From contig NZ_BOOK01000066.1 of NCBI RefSeq assembly GCF_016863195.1, positions 1-51,119 on the forward strand: a stretch of DNA of 51,119 nucleotides, given 5' to 3'. Shown here piece after piece: positions 41,907 through 50,745 of the stretch (positions within the stretch are counted from its first letter, which is position 1; every line of letters starts with the position of its first letter). Source of the DNA: Paraplanobispora takensis (GTDB lineage Bacteria; Actinomycetota; Actinomycetes; Streptosporangiales; Streptosporangiaceae). Position numbers and translations under genes: made by a program. The notes below the pieces were generated by a model. The model saw nothing but the letters and a program-made list of their open reading frames with translations. It made no database searches and had not been told where the DNA came from.

Positions 41907-43196
41907 TTACTTGACGCCGCCGCCGCGGACCTTCTTGATCTTCTTCAGCTTCGGCTTCTCCAGCTTGACCTTCGTCTTCCACTTCAGCTCGACGGCCGGC
42001 TTGGGCTTGACCGTCGGCTTGGGGGCGGCGGGGGTCACGCAGCCGGCCAGCATCACCGAGACGCCGTGCGCCACCGGGTTCGGCAGCACCAGGTCGCTCC
42101 TGCTGTCGGCGTTGAAGCGGCCGCTGGCCATCATCCCCAGCATGGGGGCCTTGAAGGTGACGGGCGCCTGGAAGGTGCCGTTGCCCTTGCCGAACAGCAG
42201 CGAGCCGCCGGTCGGGGTCGCGTAGACGGCGTCCTGCTTGCCGTCGCCGTTGTAGTCGCCGAGCGTGGGCCAGCTCATGGCGCCGCTGCCGGTGTAGGGC
42301 AGGGCGCCCAGGAAGGTTCCGTCGCCCTTGCCGAGCAGCACCGCTCCGCCGCTCATGCCGACCGTGATCAGGTCGACCTTGTGGTCGTTGTTGAAGTCGG
42401 CCGGGGCGGCGAGGACGGGGCTCGTTCCCTGGGCGAAGGGGGTGGCCGGGCCGAAGCTGCCGTCGCCGTTGCTGAGGATCACCTGGAGCGCGCCGCTGCC
42501 GCTCGGGCCGCCGTCGGCGAACGCCACGTCGTCGTCACCGTCGCCGTCGAAGTCGGCCACGCCGGCGAGGTAGGAGTATCCCGTGAAGCCGGTGACGACG
42601 GGCGCCTGGAAGGTGCCGTCGCCGTTGCCGAGCATGATCGAGTTGTCGTTGCTGCCGCTGGCCACCAGCACGTCGAGACGGCCGTCGTCGTTGAAGTCAC
42701 CCGGGGTGGCGGTGAGGACGTTCGCAACCGCCAGGCTGTCGATGGCCGTGTCGAAGGTCCCGTCACCGTTGCCGGGAAAGACCCGGATCATGCCGGCAAT
42801 GGGATCCGTCGTGATGATGTCGACGGTGCTGTCGTCGTCGGAGTTGACGCTGCCCACGGCGGGCAGGTTCACCGCGGCCGAGCTGGTACCCGCGATCACG
42901 GCCGGGCGGAAGGTGCCGTCGCCCTTGCCCAGCAGCACCTCGGCGGTGCCGCCGGGGCCGTACGCCACGACGTCGGTCTTGTGGTCGCCGTTGAAGTCGG
43001 CCGTCGCCGTGTAGAGCGACGGGTTCGCGGTGCGGTAGTTGACCGCGGGGGCGAATCCGGGCTTGCAGGTGGTGGCGGCGGAGGCGGGAGCCGCAGTGGC
43101 CGCCAGCGCGCCGGAGGTGAGGGCGGCCGCCGCGAGCAGGGAGACCGCACGACGCCGGCGGGGCATGCCGAAGCGCGGCGAAACAGGGGTGTTCAT
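41907..43196 (-). CDS. Secreted FG-GAP/VCBS repeat protein
   Basis: This 429-residue exported protein has a signal peptide to about residue 41 (AVSLLAAAALTSGALAATAA, cleavage at ASA-AT). About seven FG-GAP/VCBS-type beta-propeller repeats follow, each with a calcium-loop motif such as DFNGDHKTDVV, DFNDDGRLDVLV, DFDGDGDDDVAF, DFNNDHKVDLIT or DYNGDGKQDAVY and a GKGDGTF/GNGDGTF strand. The last 40 residues are unusual: Pro/Lys-rich and very basic (KTKVKLEKPKLKKIKKVRGG). This may bind the cell wall, teichoic acid or DNA; that is inference. The ATG at 43196 has AAGGAGGAG upstream. It ends at a strong terminator. Confidence 0.88.
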   Translation of the reverse strand: MNTPVSPRFGMPRRRRAVSLLAAAALTSGALAATAAPASAATTCKPGFAPAVNYRTANPSLYTATADFNGDHKTDVVAYGPGGTAEVLLGKGDGTFRPAVIAGTSSAAVNLPAVGSVNSDDDSTVDIITTDPIAGMIRVFPGNGDGTFDTAIDSLAVANVLTATPGDFNDDGRLDVLVASGSNDNSIMLGNGDGTFQAPVVTGFTGYSYLAGVADFDGDGDDDVAFADGGPSGSGALQVILSNGDGSFGPATPFAQGTSPVLAAPADFNNDHKVDLITVGMSGGAVLLGKGDGTFLGALPYTGSGAMSWPTLGDYNGDGKQDAVYATPTGGSLLFGKGNGTFQAPVTFKAPMLGMMASGRFNADSRSDLVLPNPVAHGVSVMLAGCVTPAAPKPTVKPKPAVELKWKTKVKLEKPKLKKIKKVRGGGVK

Positions 43197-43431
43197 GAAA
43201 AAGCTCCTCCTTGAGCCGTGAAGCCGTGCGCGGGGCCTTCCATGGATGACTGCGCAGGCGTTGTAGCCCTCCCATCGGCCGCCCGCAGGAGCTCTGGAGG
43301 ATTTGCAGAGGAGCGTTTTCCCCGGACATGACGCGGGGCGGGAGACCCGGAGGCCCGGATGGACCCGCCGGGGTGAGAACCGGGTTTCTCCCCCTGCAGC
43401 CGCGTACGGCCGGCCCGCAGGTGATGACCCG

Positions 43432-44637
43432 CTATGTCAGCGAGCAGGCCGGGACGGGGATCGGCCGGCCTTCGACCTGCCGGGGTTCCCTGCCCAGCCG
43501 CCTGACCGGCTTGATCAGCAGCAGCGCCGCCACCACTCCGGCTGTCACCACGGCCGAGCCCAGCATGAAGACCCGCGGTTCGACCAGCGCGGTGACCGGA
43601 CCGGCCAGCGCCTGCCCGACCGCCATGCCCGCGACCGACCCGGCCACCTGGTAGGCGTTGACCCGGTTCACCACCTCCGGCGTCACCTGCGTCTGCACGC
43701 TGGTGGACCACATCACCGACCAGAACGCCCACGCACACCCCCCGAGCAGATGCCCGGTCATCAGCAGCGGCAGCGGCAGCCCGAGCGCGACCGTCAGCGG
43801 CACCGCCACGTACCCGCTCAAGGCCACCGCCCCGGCCGCCAGCGGCCTGCGCGGCCGGAGCCGGATCGCCACCAGCCCGCCCAGCACGGTGCCGAGGCCG
43901 AGCGCCGCCATCACCCAGCCGTAGTCGGCCCCGATGACCTGCGACGACAGCGGCACGTACGGCCCGACCACCAGGACGCCCCAGAACACCCAGACCAGGA
44001 TCACCGACCACATCCAGCTCCTGGCCCTGAACTCCTCCCAGCCCCTGCGCAGGTCGCTCAGCACGTCGGAGGGCTCCGGCCTGGGTACGGTGACCCGTAC
44101 CAGCAGCAGGCACACCCCGCTGACGGCGAACGTCGCGGCGTCCACCGTGTAGACGACGACCGGCCCGGCCACGACGATGAGGACTCCGGCCAGTGCGGGA
44201 CCCGCCAGCTGGGTGACCGCCTCGGCGATCTTCAGTGTCGCGTTGGCCCGCTGCGGATCGCCGGCGACCAGGGGGACCATGCCGTTGACGCCAGGTTCGA
44301 ACATCCCGGCGGCCATGCCGGAGAAGAACGCCGTCACCAGCAACAGGGCGTACGGCGGAGCACCGTCTGCGAAGGCCGCTGCCACGATGCCCTGCGTGCC
44401 GATCCTGATCACGTCTGCGCCGATCATCAGGCGCCGGGCGCCGATCCGGTCGGCGACGACCCCGCCGAAGACCATGACCAGCACGGCCGAGGAAGTCCAG
44501 AGTGCGAGCACGTAGCCGACGCCCGCGATCCCGTAGACTTTCCCGATCGCCAGCGCCGAGGCGACGGGCATCATCGCATCCCCGAGCAGCGAGATCGTGC
44601 GGGCTCCGAAATAGAGGGTGAAGTTCCTCGTCCACAT
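43432..44637 (-). CDS. MFS transporter
   Basis: This 401-residue major-facilitator permease with about 12 helices belongs to the MFS_3/enterobactin-exporter-like group (NFTLYFGARTISLLGDAMMP, FGGVVADRIGARRLMIGADV as motif A, FEPGVNGMVPLVAGDPQRAN). It probably exports a drug or siderophore-like compound. The ATG at 44637 has TTGGGG upstream; the frame stays open further but only across the antisense of the next gene. It is divergent from a GlxA-like regulator, which is its likely controller. Confidence 0.88.
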   Translation of the reverse strand: MWTRNFTLYFGARTISLLGDAMMPVASALAIGKVYGIAGVGYVLALWTSSAVLVMVFGGVVADRIGARRLMIGADVIRIGTQGIVAAAFADGAPPYALLLVTAFFSGMAAGMFEPGVNGMVPLVAGDPQRANATLKIAEAVTQLAGPALAGVLIVVAGPVVVYTVDAATFAVSGVCLLLVRVTVPRPEPSDVLSDLRRGWEEFRARSWMWSVILVWVFWGVLVVGPYVPLSSQVIGADYGWVMAALGLGTVLGGLVAIRLRPRRPLAAGAVALSGYVAVPLTVALGLPLPLLMTGHLLGGCAWAFWSVMWSTSVQTQVTPEVVNRVNAYQVAGSVAGMAVGQALAGPVTALVEPRVFMLGSAVVTAGVVAALLLIKPVRRLGREPRQVEGRPIPVPACSLT

Positions 44638-44709
44638 GAGCCCCAATTCTGGATTTTTCCAGATCAGAGCACCGGTGTCCCAAATGACATCATTGGGTAC
44701 ATTTGCGCC
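44638..44709. promoter_or_regulatory. Divergent promoter region with two dyads
   Basis: This 72-bp AT-richer spacer between the MFS and GlxA-like genes holds the imperfect dyad CCCAAATGACATCATTGGG (44679-44697) and a shorter one, CTGGATTTTTCCAG, near 44649. Either could bind the AraC-type regulator. Confidence 0.45.
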
Positions 44710-45681
44710 ATGCCCCTGGACTGCCCGGAAACGCCCCCGACGCCTCCCGATCCGCATCGCGTCGTCGCCTTGATCGCCCCGGGCCAGGAGCTCTATCCGG
44801 TCACCTCCGCCTCGGCCGTCTTCGGCTATCACGGCCCCGACATCGCCCAGCACTACGGCTTCAGCCTGTGCGCCGAGCACCCCGGCTCCCTGCCCACCAC
44901 ACTCGGCGGCTCTCTCCAGGTGGACCGCGGCCTCGAAGCCCTCGACGACGCCGACACCGTCCTCATCGCGGGCTGGACCCTCACTCCCTCGCCCGCCGTA
45001 CTGCACGCGGTGTCCCGGACCCATGCCCGAGGCGCCCGTATCGTCGCCGTCTGCGCTGGGATCTTCATCCCCGCCGCCCTGGGCCTGCTGGACGGCCGCC
45101 GCGCCTCCGTCCACTGGGAGCTGTCCGCCGAACTGGCCGCCCGCCATCCCCGCATCGTCCCCGACGACACCGTCATCTACGTCGATCACGGCGACGTCGC
45201 CACCGCCGGAGCCTCGGCCGCCACCCTCGACCTCTGCCTTCACCAGGTCCTGCGAGAGCACGGCGCGGCCCACGCCATGCGCATCGGCCGCCAGCTGGCC
45301 GCCGGCCCGCACCGCGAGGGCTGCCAGCGTCAGTACCCTCCGCTGCCCACCACCGGCCCCATGCCCGACTCCCTGGCCCCCCTGCTCGAATGGCTCCTGT
45401 CCCGCCTGCCCGAGCAGATCACGGTTGAGGACATGGCCGCCCACGCGGGCGTCTCCCCCCGCACCCTCACCCGCCAGTTCGCCGACCAGCTCGGCGTCCC
45501 GCCCGCCCGCTGGCTGCTGGAACGCCGCCTGGCCGCCACCCGCGCCCTGCTGGAGGAGACCGACCTGCCCGTCGAGACCATCGCCACCCGTGTCGGCCTG
45601 TCCTCGGCGGTCAACCTCCGCCGCCGCTTCCACACCGCCCTGCGCACCACCCCGGCCGCCTACCGCCGATCCTTCCGCTGA
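44710..45681 (+). CDS. GlxA-like regulator (DJ-1/PfpI plus AraC HTH)
   Basis: This 323-residue regulator has an N-terminal DJ-1/PfpI domain (about residues 15-190) with the nucleophile-elbow-like VCAGIFIPAALGLLDG. A C-terminal AraC double helix-turn-helix spans about 225-320 (ITVEDMAAHAGVSPRTLTRQ, LPVETIATRVGLSSAVNLRR). GlxA-type proteins sense metabolites, and members control arginine, glycine-betaine or drug genes. It is divergent from an MFS transporter by 72 bp. The ATG at 44710 lacks a Shine-Dalgarno sequence and may be translated from a nearly leaderless mRNA. Confidence 0.9.
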   Translation: MPLDCPETPPTPPDPHRVVALIAPGQELYPVTSASAVFGYHGPDIAQHYGFSLCAEHPGSLPTTLGGSLQVDRGLEALDDADTVLIAGWTLTPSPAVLHAVSRTHARGARIVAVCAGIFIPAALGLLDGRRASVHWELSAELAARHPRIVPDDTVIYVDHGDVATAGASAATLDLCLHQVLREHGAAHAMRIGRQLAAGPHREGCQRQYPPLPTTGPMPDSLAPLLEWLLSRLPEQITVEDMAAHAGVSPRTLTRQFADQLGVPPARWLLERRLAATRALLEETDLPVETIATRVGLSSAVNLRRRFHTALRTTPAAYRRSFR

Positions 45682-45781
45682 AGGTCCCGGGCGGTTGCGC
45701 CGCGGTCACGGCCAAGGGGCAGGGCTGGTCCGGCTTCTGATCGTTCCAGCGCCGGTCCGGCCTCGCCGAGATCGGCCGAGG

Positions 45782-46399
45782 TCAGATCCAGCCGTGGCGG
45801 CGGGCGATCCGTACGGCCTCGTGCCGGTTGGCCGCCCCGAGCTTGGCGGCCGCCGATGACAGGTAGTTCCGCACGGTGCCGGGTGACAGGGACGCCCGGC
45901 GGGCGAGCTCCTCCATCGGCATGTCCTCGGCCGCCAGTTCGAGCACGTCGGCCTCGCGAGGTGTCAACGGGCTGTCGCCCGCGCTGATCGCTTCGGCCGC
46001 GAGCTGCGGATCGACGTAGCGGCCGCCTCGATGGACGGTCCGCACGGCCTGGGCCAGCACCTCGGCGGAGACGGTCTTGGGCAGGAACCCGCGCACGCCG
46101 GCCGACAGCGCCCGCTTCAGGTGCCCCGGCCGGCCATGGCCGGTGACGATCATCGTCCGGCATCCGGGCAGCTCCTCGTGGAGGGTTCGCGCCACGCTCA
46201 CGCCGTCGGTGTCCGGCAGCTGCAGATCGAGCACGACGACGTCCGGGCGGACGGCGCGGGTCCTCGCGAGCGTCTCGGCACCGGTCGCCGCCTGGGCCAC
46301 GACGCTCAGATCCTCCTCCAGCGCGAGCAGCGCCACCAGGGCGCCGCGGATGAGATGCTCATCCTCGGCCAGCAGGATGCGGATCGTCTCGGCGGTCAT
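45782..46399 (-). CDS. NarL/DesR-type response regulator
   Basis: This 205-residue regulator has a receiver domain (AEDEHLIRGALVALLALEED, acceptor Asp58 in VVVLDLQLPDTDG) and a LuxR helix-turn-helix (LTPREADVLELAAEDMPMEE, LSPGTVRNYLSSAAAKLGAA). It pairs with the kinase encoded immediately upstream; its ATG at 46399 overlaps the kinase stop by 4 nt. The family pattern LSPGTVRNYLSSA is that of DesR-like regulators, which often control ABC exporters or membrane fluidity. No obvious target is adjacent. Confidence 0.92.
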   Translation of the reverse strand: MTAETIRILLAEDEHLIRGALVALLALEEDLSVVAQAATGAETLARTRAVRPDVVVLDLQLPDTDGVSVARTLHEELPGCRTMIVTGHGRPGHLKRALSAGVRGFLPKTVSAEVLAQAVRTVHRGGRYVDPQLAAEAISAGDSPLTPREADVLELAAEDMPMEELARRASLSPGTVRNYLSSAAAKLGAANRHEAVRIARRHGWI

Positions 46400-47697
46400 C
46401 GAAGGTCCTCGTGCGCGAGGGCGGGCAGCGGCAGTTCGGCGGTGAGCCGGAACCGGTCGGGCCGCTCGTAGGCGGCCACGAGCCTGCCTCCGCGCGCGGC
46501 CAGCCGCTCGGTGAGCCCGGGGATACCGGTGCCGGTCCCCGCCGGCCGCTCCCCGTCCGGACCGGTGGCCCCGTCATTCTCCATGATCAGTGTCAGTCGT
46601 CCGGTGCCGGCCTCGGAGGTGTGATGCAAGGACACGGTGCACACCCGCGCCCGGCTGTGGCGCAGCACGTTCGTCACCCCCTCCCGCACCACCCAGCCGA
46701 GGGCGCCCTGCACGTCGGCGGGCAGGCCGTACCCGTCACCGATCACCTCACAGCCGATCCCGGCCGAGGCGAGCACCGAGCGGGCGCCGGCGAGCTCGGC
46801 CTCCAGGTCGGCGGTGCGGTAGCCGCGTACGAGCGCGCGTGCCTCGGTCAGGGAGTCCTGCGCGAGCCGGCGCACCTGGAGCATCTCCTCAGCCGCTCCC
46901 GGCTTGCCCCGTTTGACCAGCTGGGCGGCGAGTTCACTCTTGAGCGCCACGACGGACAGGTTGCGGCCCATCACATCGTGCAGGTCCCGGGCGAAGCGCA
47001 GGCGCTCTTCGGCGACCGCGAGGCGGGCCTGGGCCTTGCGCGCCCGATCCAGTTCCCACACCACCCGCAGCGTCCACATCGAGCTGCGAAAGGCGATCAC
47101 CACCACGAGCAGGAGAACCGACAGCGCGATCGCGGCGGGGACGGCGGCCTGCGCCGGCGCGCCCTCCACCCGGGACACGACCCATCTGGCCAGGCCCGCC
47201 GATACGATCATCGCCAAGGTGAGCGGGTAGGGCACCGCCGATGACAGGGCGGTGACGAACGCGACGACCGTGACCACCAGCAGCGCCGAGGCCGGGCCGT
47301 CGGGGTGGCCGGGTGTCGCCTCGGGATAGGCCAGGGCGCCGATCGCGACCTGTGCCACGGTGAGCCCGGCGGCGACGGTGATCAACCCGGTCGGCCGCGA
47401 TCCACGCCCGCGGTGCTCACGGCCCAGATAGCGCTCCAGGCCGGCGGAGACCAGCAGCGCGCACACGAGGGCGTGTACGGCGGCGCCGGCCGTCATCACC
47501 CCCAGCGCCGCCGCGGCCACCTCGGGGCCGACCACGACGGCGAGGGCCACCGGTTCGAAGGCGAACATCGTGTACGACGAGGCGCGGGCCCACAGATCGA
47601 AACGCTCCGCCTGACCGCGCCGGCGCCACTGCGACAGCCGGATCATCCGCCCTGTCCCTGCCCCGACTTCTCCATCCGCCATTGTGGCCATCGGCAC
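46396..47697 (-). CDS. DesK-like sensor histidine kinase
   Basis: This is a kinase of up to 433 residues with a membrane domain of about six helices (residues about 35-220). A HisKA_3 H-box RFARDLHDVMGRNLSVVALK follows, then a C-terminal ATPase (WVVREGVTNVLRHSRARVCT, GTGIPGLTERLAARGGRL). It phosphorylates the co-encoded regulator. Several ATGs lie near the N-terminus (47697, 47682, 47646); the last, with GGGACAGGG upstream, is also credible. The gene begins 28 nt after the hydrolase stop at most, so all three may form one operon. Confidence 0.9.
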   Translation of the reverse strand: MPMATMADGEVGAGTGRMIRLSQWRRRGQAERFDLWARASSYTMFAFEPVALAVVVGPEVAAAALGVMTAGAAVHALVCALLVSAGLERYLGREHRGRGSRPTGLITVAAGLTVAQVAIGALAYPEATPGHPDGPASALLVVTVVAFVTALSSAVPYPLTLAMIVSAGLARWVVSRVEGAPAQAAVPAAIALSVLLLVVVIAFRSSMWTLRVVWELDRARKAQARLAVAEERLRFARDLHDVMGRNLSVVALKSELAAQLVKRGKPGAAEEMLQVRRLAQDSLTEARALVRGYRTADLEAELAGARSVLASAGIGCEVIGDGYGLPADVQGALGWVVREGVTNVLRHSRARVCTVSLHHTSEAGTGRLTLIMENDGATGPDGERPAGTGTGIPGLTERLAARGGRLVAAYERPDRFRLTAELPLPALAHEDLR

Positions 47698-47725
47698 AAG
47701 GCGGCCGCGACAACGGGGAGCGCCG

Positions 47726-49051
47726 TCACGGTACGAACCGCATCTCCGGCCAGCGCGACGACGGCCCGGCCAGCAACCGGCCCGGCGAGCCCAGCAGGTG
47801 CCGGTCGAAGAAGGCGCGCAGGTAGGTGCGCTGGATGAGAACCGAACGCGGCCCGTCGATGGTGCCGATCATCTCCTCGACCTGCTCCGGCGGCAGTCCC
47901 AGCGAATGCTGTCTGAGCAGCACCTGAAGGTCGGTGAAGGAGGAGTGCGCCGACCCCTGCAACTGCAGTTGCAGCCGCCAGCCGCGCAGCCGCGGCCACA
48001 GGGCCGCCCAGCTGCGGTCGTTGTCCCGCCCGTGTCCCGCAGAGCCGATGAGCAGGAACGGCCGGTCGAGCCCGGCCCGCAGGACCGGCCCGAACATCCC
48101 GCCGTCCAGGTTGGCCCCCGCCCTGATCCGCGCGTCGGCGTGCATCGCGGCCGCGCTCGTGGCGCCGCCCAGCGAGTGGCCGAACACCCCGACGCGCGAC
48201 AGGTCGAACGCGCCCTTGAGCCCCTTGGGCAGGGCATGCGCACCGGGCGGGACATCGCGCCCGCGGTTGAGCGCGCCGAGCCGGTCCAGGACGAAGCGGA
48301 CGTCGGCCTGGCGGGCGGCCACCGCCTTGGTGGCGACGGGATCTTGAGGGTCGTCGAAGTTCGGCGGCGGGGAACTGGCCGCGTGGGTCTCCACCCGCCG
48401 GTCGGGGAACTCCACCGCCCCCGCGTCGTAGGTGTGGTCGATGGCCGCCACGACATAGCCGTGACTGGCCAGGTCCTCCACCAGAGCGGTCCCGGAGGCC
48501 CGGTCGGCCCCGAATCCGTGGGAGAAGAGCACCACCACCCGTCCGCCGCGCGAGCGCTCCACCGGCGCGCCGAGGTGGCCGTGGCTGTCGGGCAGGCGTA
48601 CGGTCCCGGCGGGCAGGCCGCGCAGCTGCAGTGCGGCCACGCCCGCAGACAGCCACGGAGCCCGGGCGTGCCCGGCGACGCTTCGGGCCGGGTACCACAG
48701 CTGGACCATGAGCTCCCGGGCCGGCTTGGCGGGCTTCCACGGATCACGGCGGGAGTGGTCGACCAGGTGCAGGGCGAGCGTGCCGATCCGGTACGGGCCG
48801 GTCGGCTCCGGGAGCGTGAGGCGGACCGGCTTGACCTGACCGAGTCCCTCCTGCACGGCGGAGGACAGCTCTGCGGAAGAGGCATGCGCAGCGGGTCTCA
48901 CCCCGGCGGCCGCGGTACCGGCGGCCAGCACCAGCCCCAGCGCCGACACCAGCGCGGCGCCAGACAGCAGCGCCGGCTTCCGCCCGCGCGAACCGGCACG
49001 TCGTGAATCGCCCGGCCTCGAACCGGTGCGAGGTTGATCGAATCTCGTCAT
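47726..49051 (-). CDS. Exported alpha/beta hydrolase, PAF-acetylhydrolase-like
   Basis: This 441-residue protein has an N-terminal export signal (about residues 25-50, KPALLSGAALVSALGLVLAA). The alpha/beta-hydrolase domain has the strand RVVVLFSHGFGADRAS, the nucleophile elbow VGVFGHSLGGATSAAA and a candidate catalytic His in GSAHSSFTD. The layout, with DSHGHLGAPVERSRGG and an Asp in ANLDGGMFGP, resembles bacterial platelet-activating-factor acetylhydrolase-like lipases and esterases. It probably hydrolyses extracellular esters. It precedes the two-component system on the same strand. No strong Shine-Dalgarno sequence is seen. Confidence 0.86.
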   Translation of the reverse strand: MTRFDQPRTGSRPGDSRRAGSRGRKPALLSGAALVSALGLVLAAGTAAAGVRPAAHASSAELSSAVQEGLGQVKPVRLTLPEPTGPYRIGTLALHLVDHSRRDPWKPAKPARELMVQLWYPARSVAGHARAPWLSAGVAALQLRGLPAGTVRLPDSHGHLGAPVERSRGGRVVVLFSHGFGADRASGTALVEDLASHGYVVAAIDHTYDAGAVEFPDRRVETHAASSPPPNFDDPQDPVATKAVAARQADVRFVLDRLGALNRGRDVPPGAHALPKGLKGAFDLSRVGVFGHSLGGATSAAAMHADARIRAGANLDGGMFGPVLRAGLDRPFLLIGSAGHGRDNDRSWAALWPRLRGWRLQLQLQGSAHSSFTDLQVLLRQHSLGLPPEQVEEMIGTIDGPRSVLIQRTYLRAFFDRHLLGSPGRLLAGPSSRWPEMRFVP

Positions 49052-49415
49052 GATTCCAGCGTCCCGGCGACGGAGGCTGCGCGTCAGTGCGGGGAGTCAC
49101 CGGTTTGTGTGCACTTCACATGATCGATCGATGACAAACGTCATATCCGTTTCCGGCATGGCTGGGCATCGATGGGCGCCCCAGGGGGACCGGCTGAGGC
49201 TCGCCTGGGTGCGCCGCCGGAAGAGCCGGGACGTCACCGGCCTGTTCGCGACGGCCTGAACCTCGTGCGGTCTGGTGACGATGCACGCCGAGGACCTGGC
49301 CGCGCCCAGAGCCGAGGTGGCCGACAACCTCGGGCGCTACGGACTGGACTCCTGATCACCTCAGGCCGGGCCTGACGCCGCGGCGTCCTTGATCGGTCTG
49401 GGTATGCTGCCGGTC

Positions 49416-49595
49416 ATGTCCGAGGCCGACCGCCGGCAGATCCTGGCTCTGGACGCGGCGCGGCTGGGTGAGAGTGATCTGGCGGCCCGGATCACCGCGG
49501 CGAAGAGCCCGCCATCCCCCTCGGAAGGAGCCTATGGACCTCCCCGTGTACTACCGCAAGCAGCTGGTCGGGTTCATCGAGGACTCGGCGGTTGA
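49416..49595 (+). CDS. Possible 59-residue companion small protein
   Basis: From the ATG at 49416 the frame encodes a helical, charged N-terminal segment (MSEADRRQILALDAARLGES, DLAARITAAKSP) and then runs over the start of the next gene in a different frame, where it becomes low-complexity. The first 35 codons look genuine, which suggests either a small gene overlapping the next one or a truncated one. There is no Shine-Dalgarno sequence. The call is uncertain. Confidence 0.35.
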   Translation: MSEADRRQILALDAARLGESDLAARITAAKSPPSPSEGAYGPPRVLPQAAGRVHRGLGG

Positions 49596-49779
49596 CAACT
49601 TCCGGACCTACGGCCGGTGGCGCGCCGTCGCCTCCGAGCAGGCAACGCTGTTCCTGCGGGCCGTCGCCGCGACGGAGGAACCGGTGATCGGGGTGGGCCA
49701 GGCAGGGCAGATCCCCGGCTATGTGACGGGCATCGAGGACGGGTGGATCGAGATCGTGACGGTGCCGGCAGTGCCGTAG
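49534..49779 (+). CDS. Small conserved-looking protein
   Basis: This 81-residue protein has GGAAGGAG 3 nt before its ATG. The sequence is regular and protein-like (MDLPVYYRKQLVGFIEDSAV, WRAVASEQATLFLRAVAATE, IPGYVTGIEDGWIEIVTVPA), with alternating strands at the end. There is no signal peptide or membrane segment. An overlapping frame from ATG 49416 to 49595 (MSEADRRQILALDAARLGES) may be a companion small gene. No family is recognised. Confidence 0.6.
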   Translation: MDLPVYYRKQLVGFIEDSAVDNFRTYGRWRAVASEQATLFLRAVAATEEPVIGVGQAGQIPGYVTGIEDGWIEIVTVPAVP

Positions 49780-49850
49780 GAGTCATCGCTCACACATGCG
49801 CAGTGGGCCCGATCGTCTCCCCGTGCTGATCACCGGGCAGAATCGGGCGC

Positions 49851-50411
49851 ATGCCCACTCGTGTTGAACGCTATCTGGCGCACCTGGACCGGCTGTCCGG
49901 CGGACGCAAGCCGACGTTCACCCCCTTCCCTTCGACCAAACCGGGACTGCGCGGCATCACCGCGATCGTCTACCGCGATCACCCCGAACCCGGATTCATC
50001 ACCGGCCTGACCTACGGCCTGTCGCTGTCGGGCCACCCCGCCTGGAGACGCAGCACCCCGGAGCTGTGCATCACCGTGCGCTCCGCCGACGACGCCTGGG
50101 CCTGGGCGATCGCGCATCTGGCCGAGCGACTGCGCGGCGGCGAGTGCCACTTCGGCTACGGCGACATCATCGGCTTCGGGGAGCGCGTCTCCGAAGACAG
50201 CGGCATGGACTCCTTCGCGCTGTTCGCCCCCGCCGCCCTGGAGCAGGACGACTTCCTGGGCGTCGACGTCGGCGAGGAGCTGCCCGTCAACATCACCGGC
50301 TGCTACCCCATCCACTCCAGCGAACGCCGCTTCATCCAGGACAACGGCGTCAAAGCCTTCTGGGAGCTCGACTGGGATCCCTACGACGTGACCCGCGCCG
50401 CCGTCGTCTGA
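49851..50411 (+). CDS. Suppressor-of-fused (SUFU) domain protein
   Basis: This 186-residue protein matches the bacterial SUFU family: FITGLTYGLSLSGHPAWRRS, TPELCITVRSADDAWAWAIA, FGYGDIIGFGERVSEDSGMD and FALFAPAALEQDDFLGVDVG. Bacterial SUFU proteins are thought to act as immunity or regulatory partners, some beside polymorphic toxins, but roles are not established. No toxin gene is adjacent. The ATG at 49851 is close behind a GGGCAGAATCGGGCGC leader, with no ideal Shine-Dalgarno sequence. Confidence 0.85.
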   Translation: MPTRVERYLAHLDRLSGGRKPTFTPFPSTKPGLRGITAIVYRDHPEPGFITGLTYGLSLSGHPAWRRSTPELCITVRSADDAWAWAIAHLAERLRGGECHFGYGDIIGFGERVSEDSGMDSFALFAPAALEQDDFLGVDVGEELPVNITGCYPIHSSERRFIQDNGVKAFWELDWDPYDVTRAAVV

Positions 50412-50671
50412 CCGGCCGAGCGGCCACAGCGCCCTTGCCGAATCACCTGCGGCCTCGCCAGGACAAACCCCGGCGGGGCCGTCCGGCTGCGATACTCCCC
50501 CCGTGACGCTCCCCGGCATCGACGGATTGGGGATGGCCCGGCGCACTCATCGTCGCCGCGGACGGCCGGACGTGCACGGTCGTGTTCCGCTCCAAGACCG
50601 TCCGGGCGGCACCTGGCCCTCCGCACCCGGACTCCGGCAGCGTCCAGGTGATCGCTTAGGCCGAGAGTCGA

Positions 50672-50714
50672 TGTCGGTGAGAAATAGCAGCGCTCTTGGG
50701 CTTGCGGTGAGACG
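50672..50714. repeat. IS21-type terminal repeats
   Basis: CGGTGAGA occurs at 50675 and 50705, 30 bp apart, just ahead of an IstA-like frame. IS21-family elements carry multiple short terminal repeats of this kind at the left end. Confidence 0.45.
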
Positions 50715-50745
50715 ATGAGTGTGCTCCGCAGGTGAGGGGGCGCTG

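Noticed and set aside
41820-43214. In-frame continuation of the response regulator to 628 residues
   Set aside because: Beyond LTQRER the frame is only antisense to the FG-GAP gene and has no regulator domain.
44638-45633. N-terminal extension of the MFS transporter to 733 residues
   Set aside because: The added part is antisense to the GlxA-like gene; the transporter has a good ATG at 44637 directly before its first helix.
49131-49259. 42-codon frame divergent from the hydrolase gene
   Set aside because: No Shine-Dalgarno sequence and an arginine-rich composition; not distinguishable from chance.
50503-50659. Frame ending at 50659 with LIVAADGRTCTVVFRSKTVR
   Set aside because: Looks mildly protein-like but has no start, no recognisable family and ends in low-complexity sequence.
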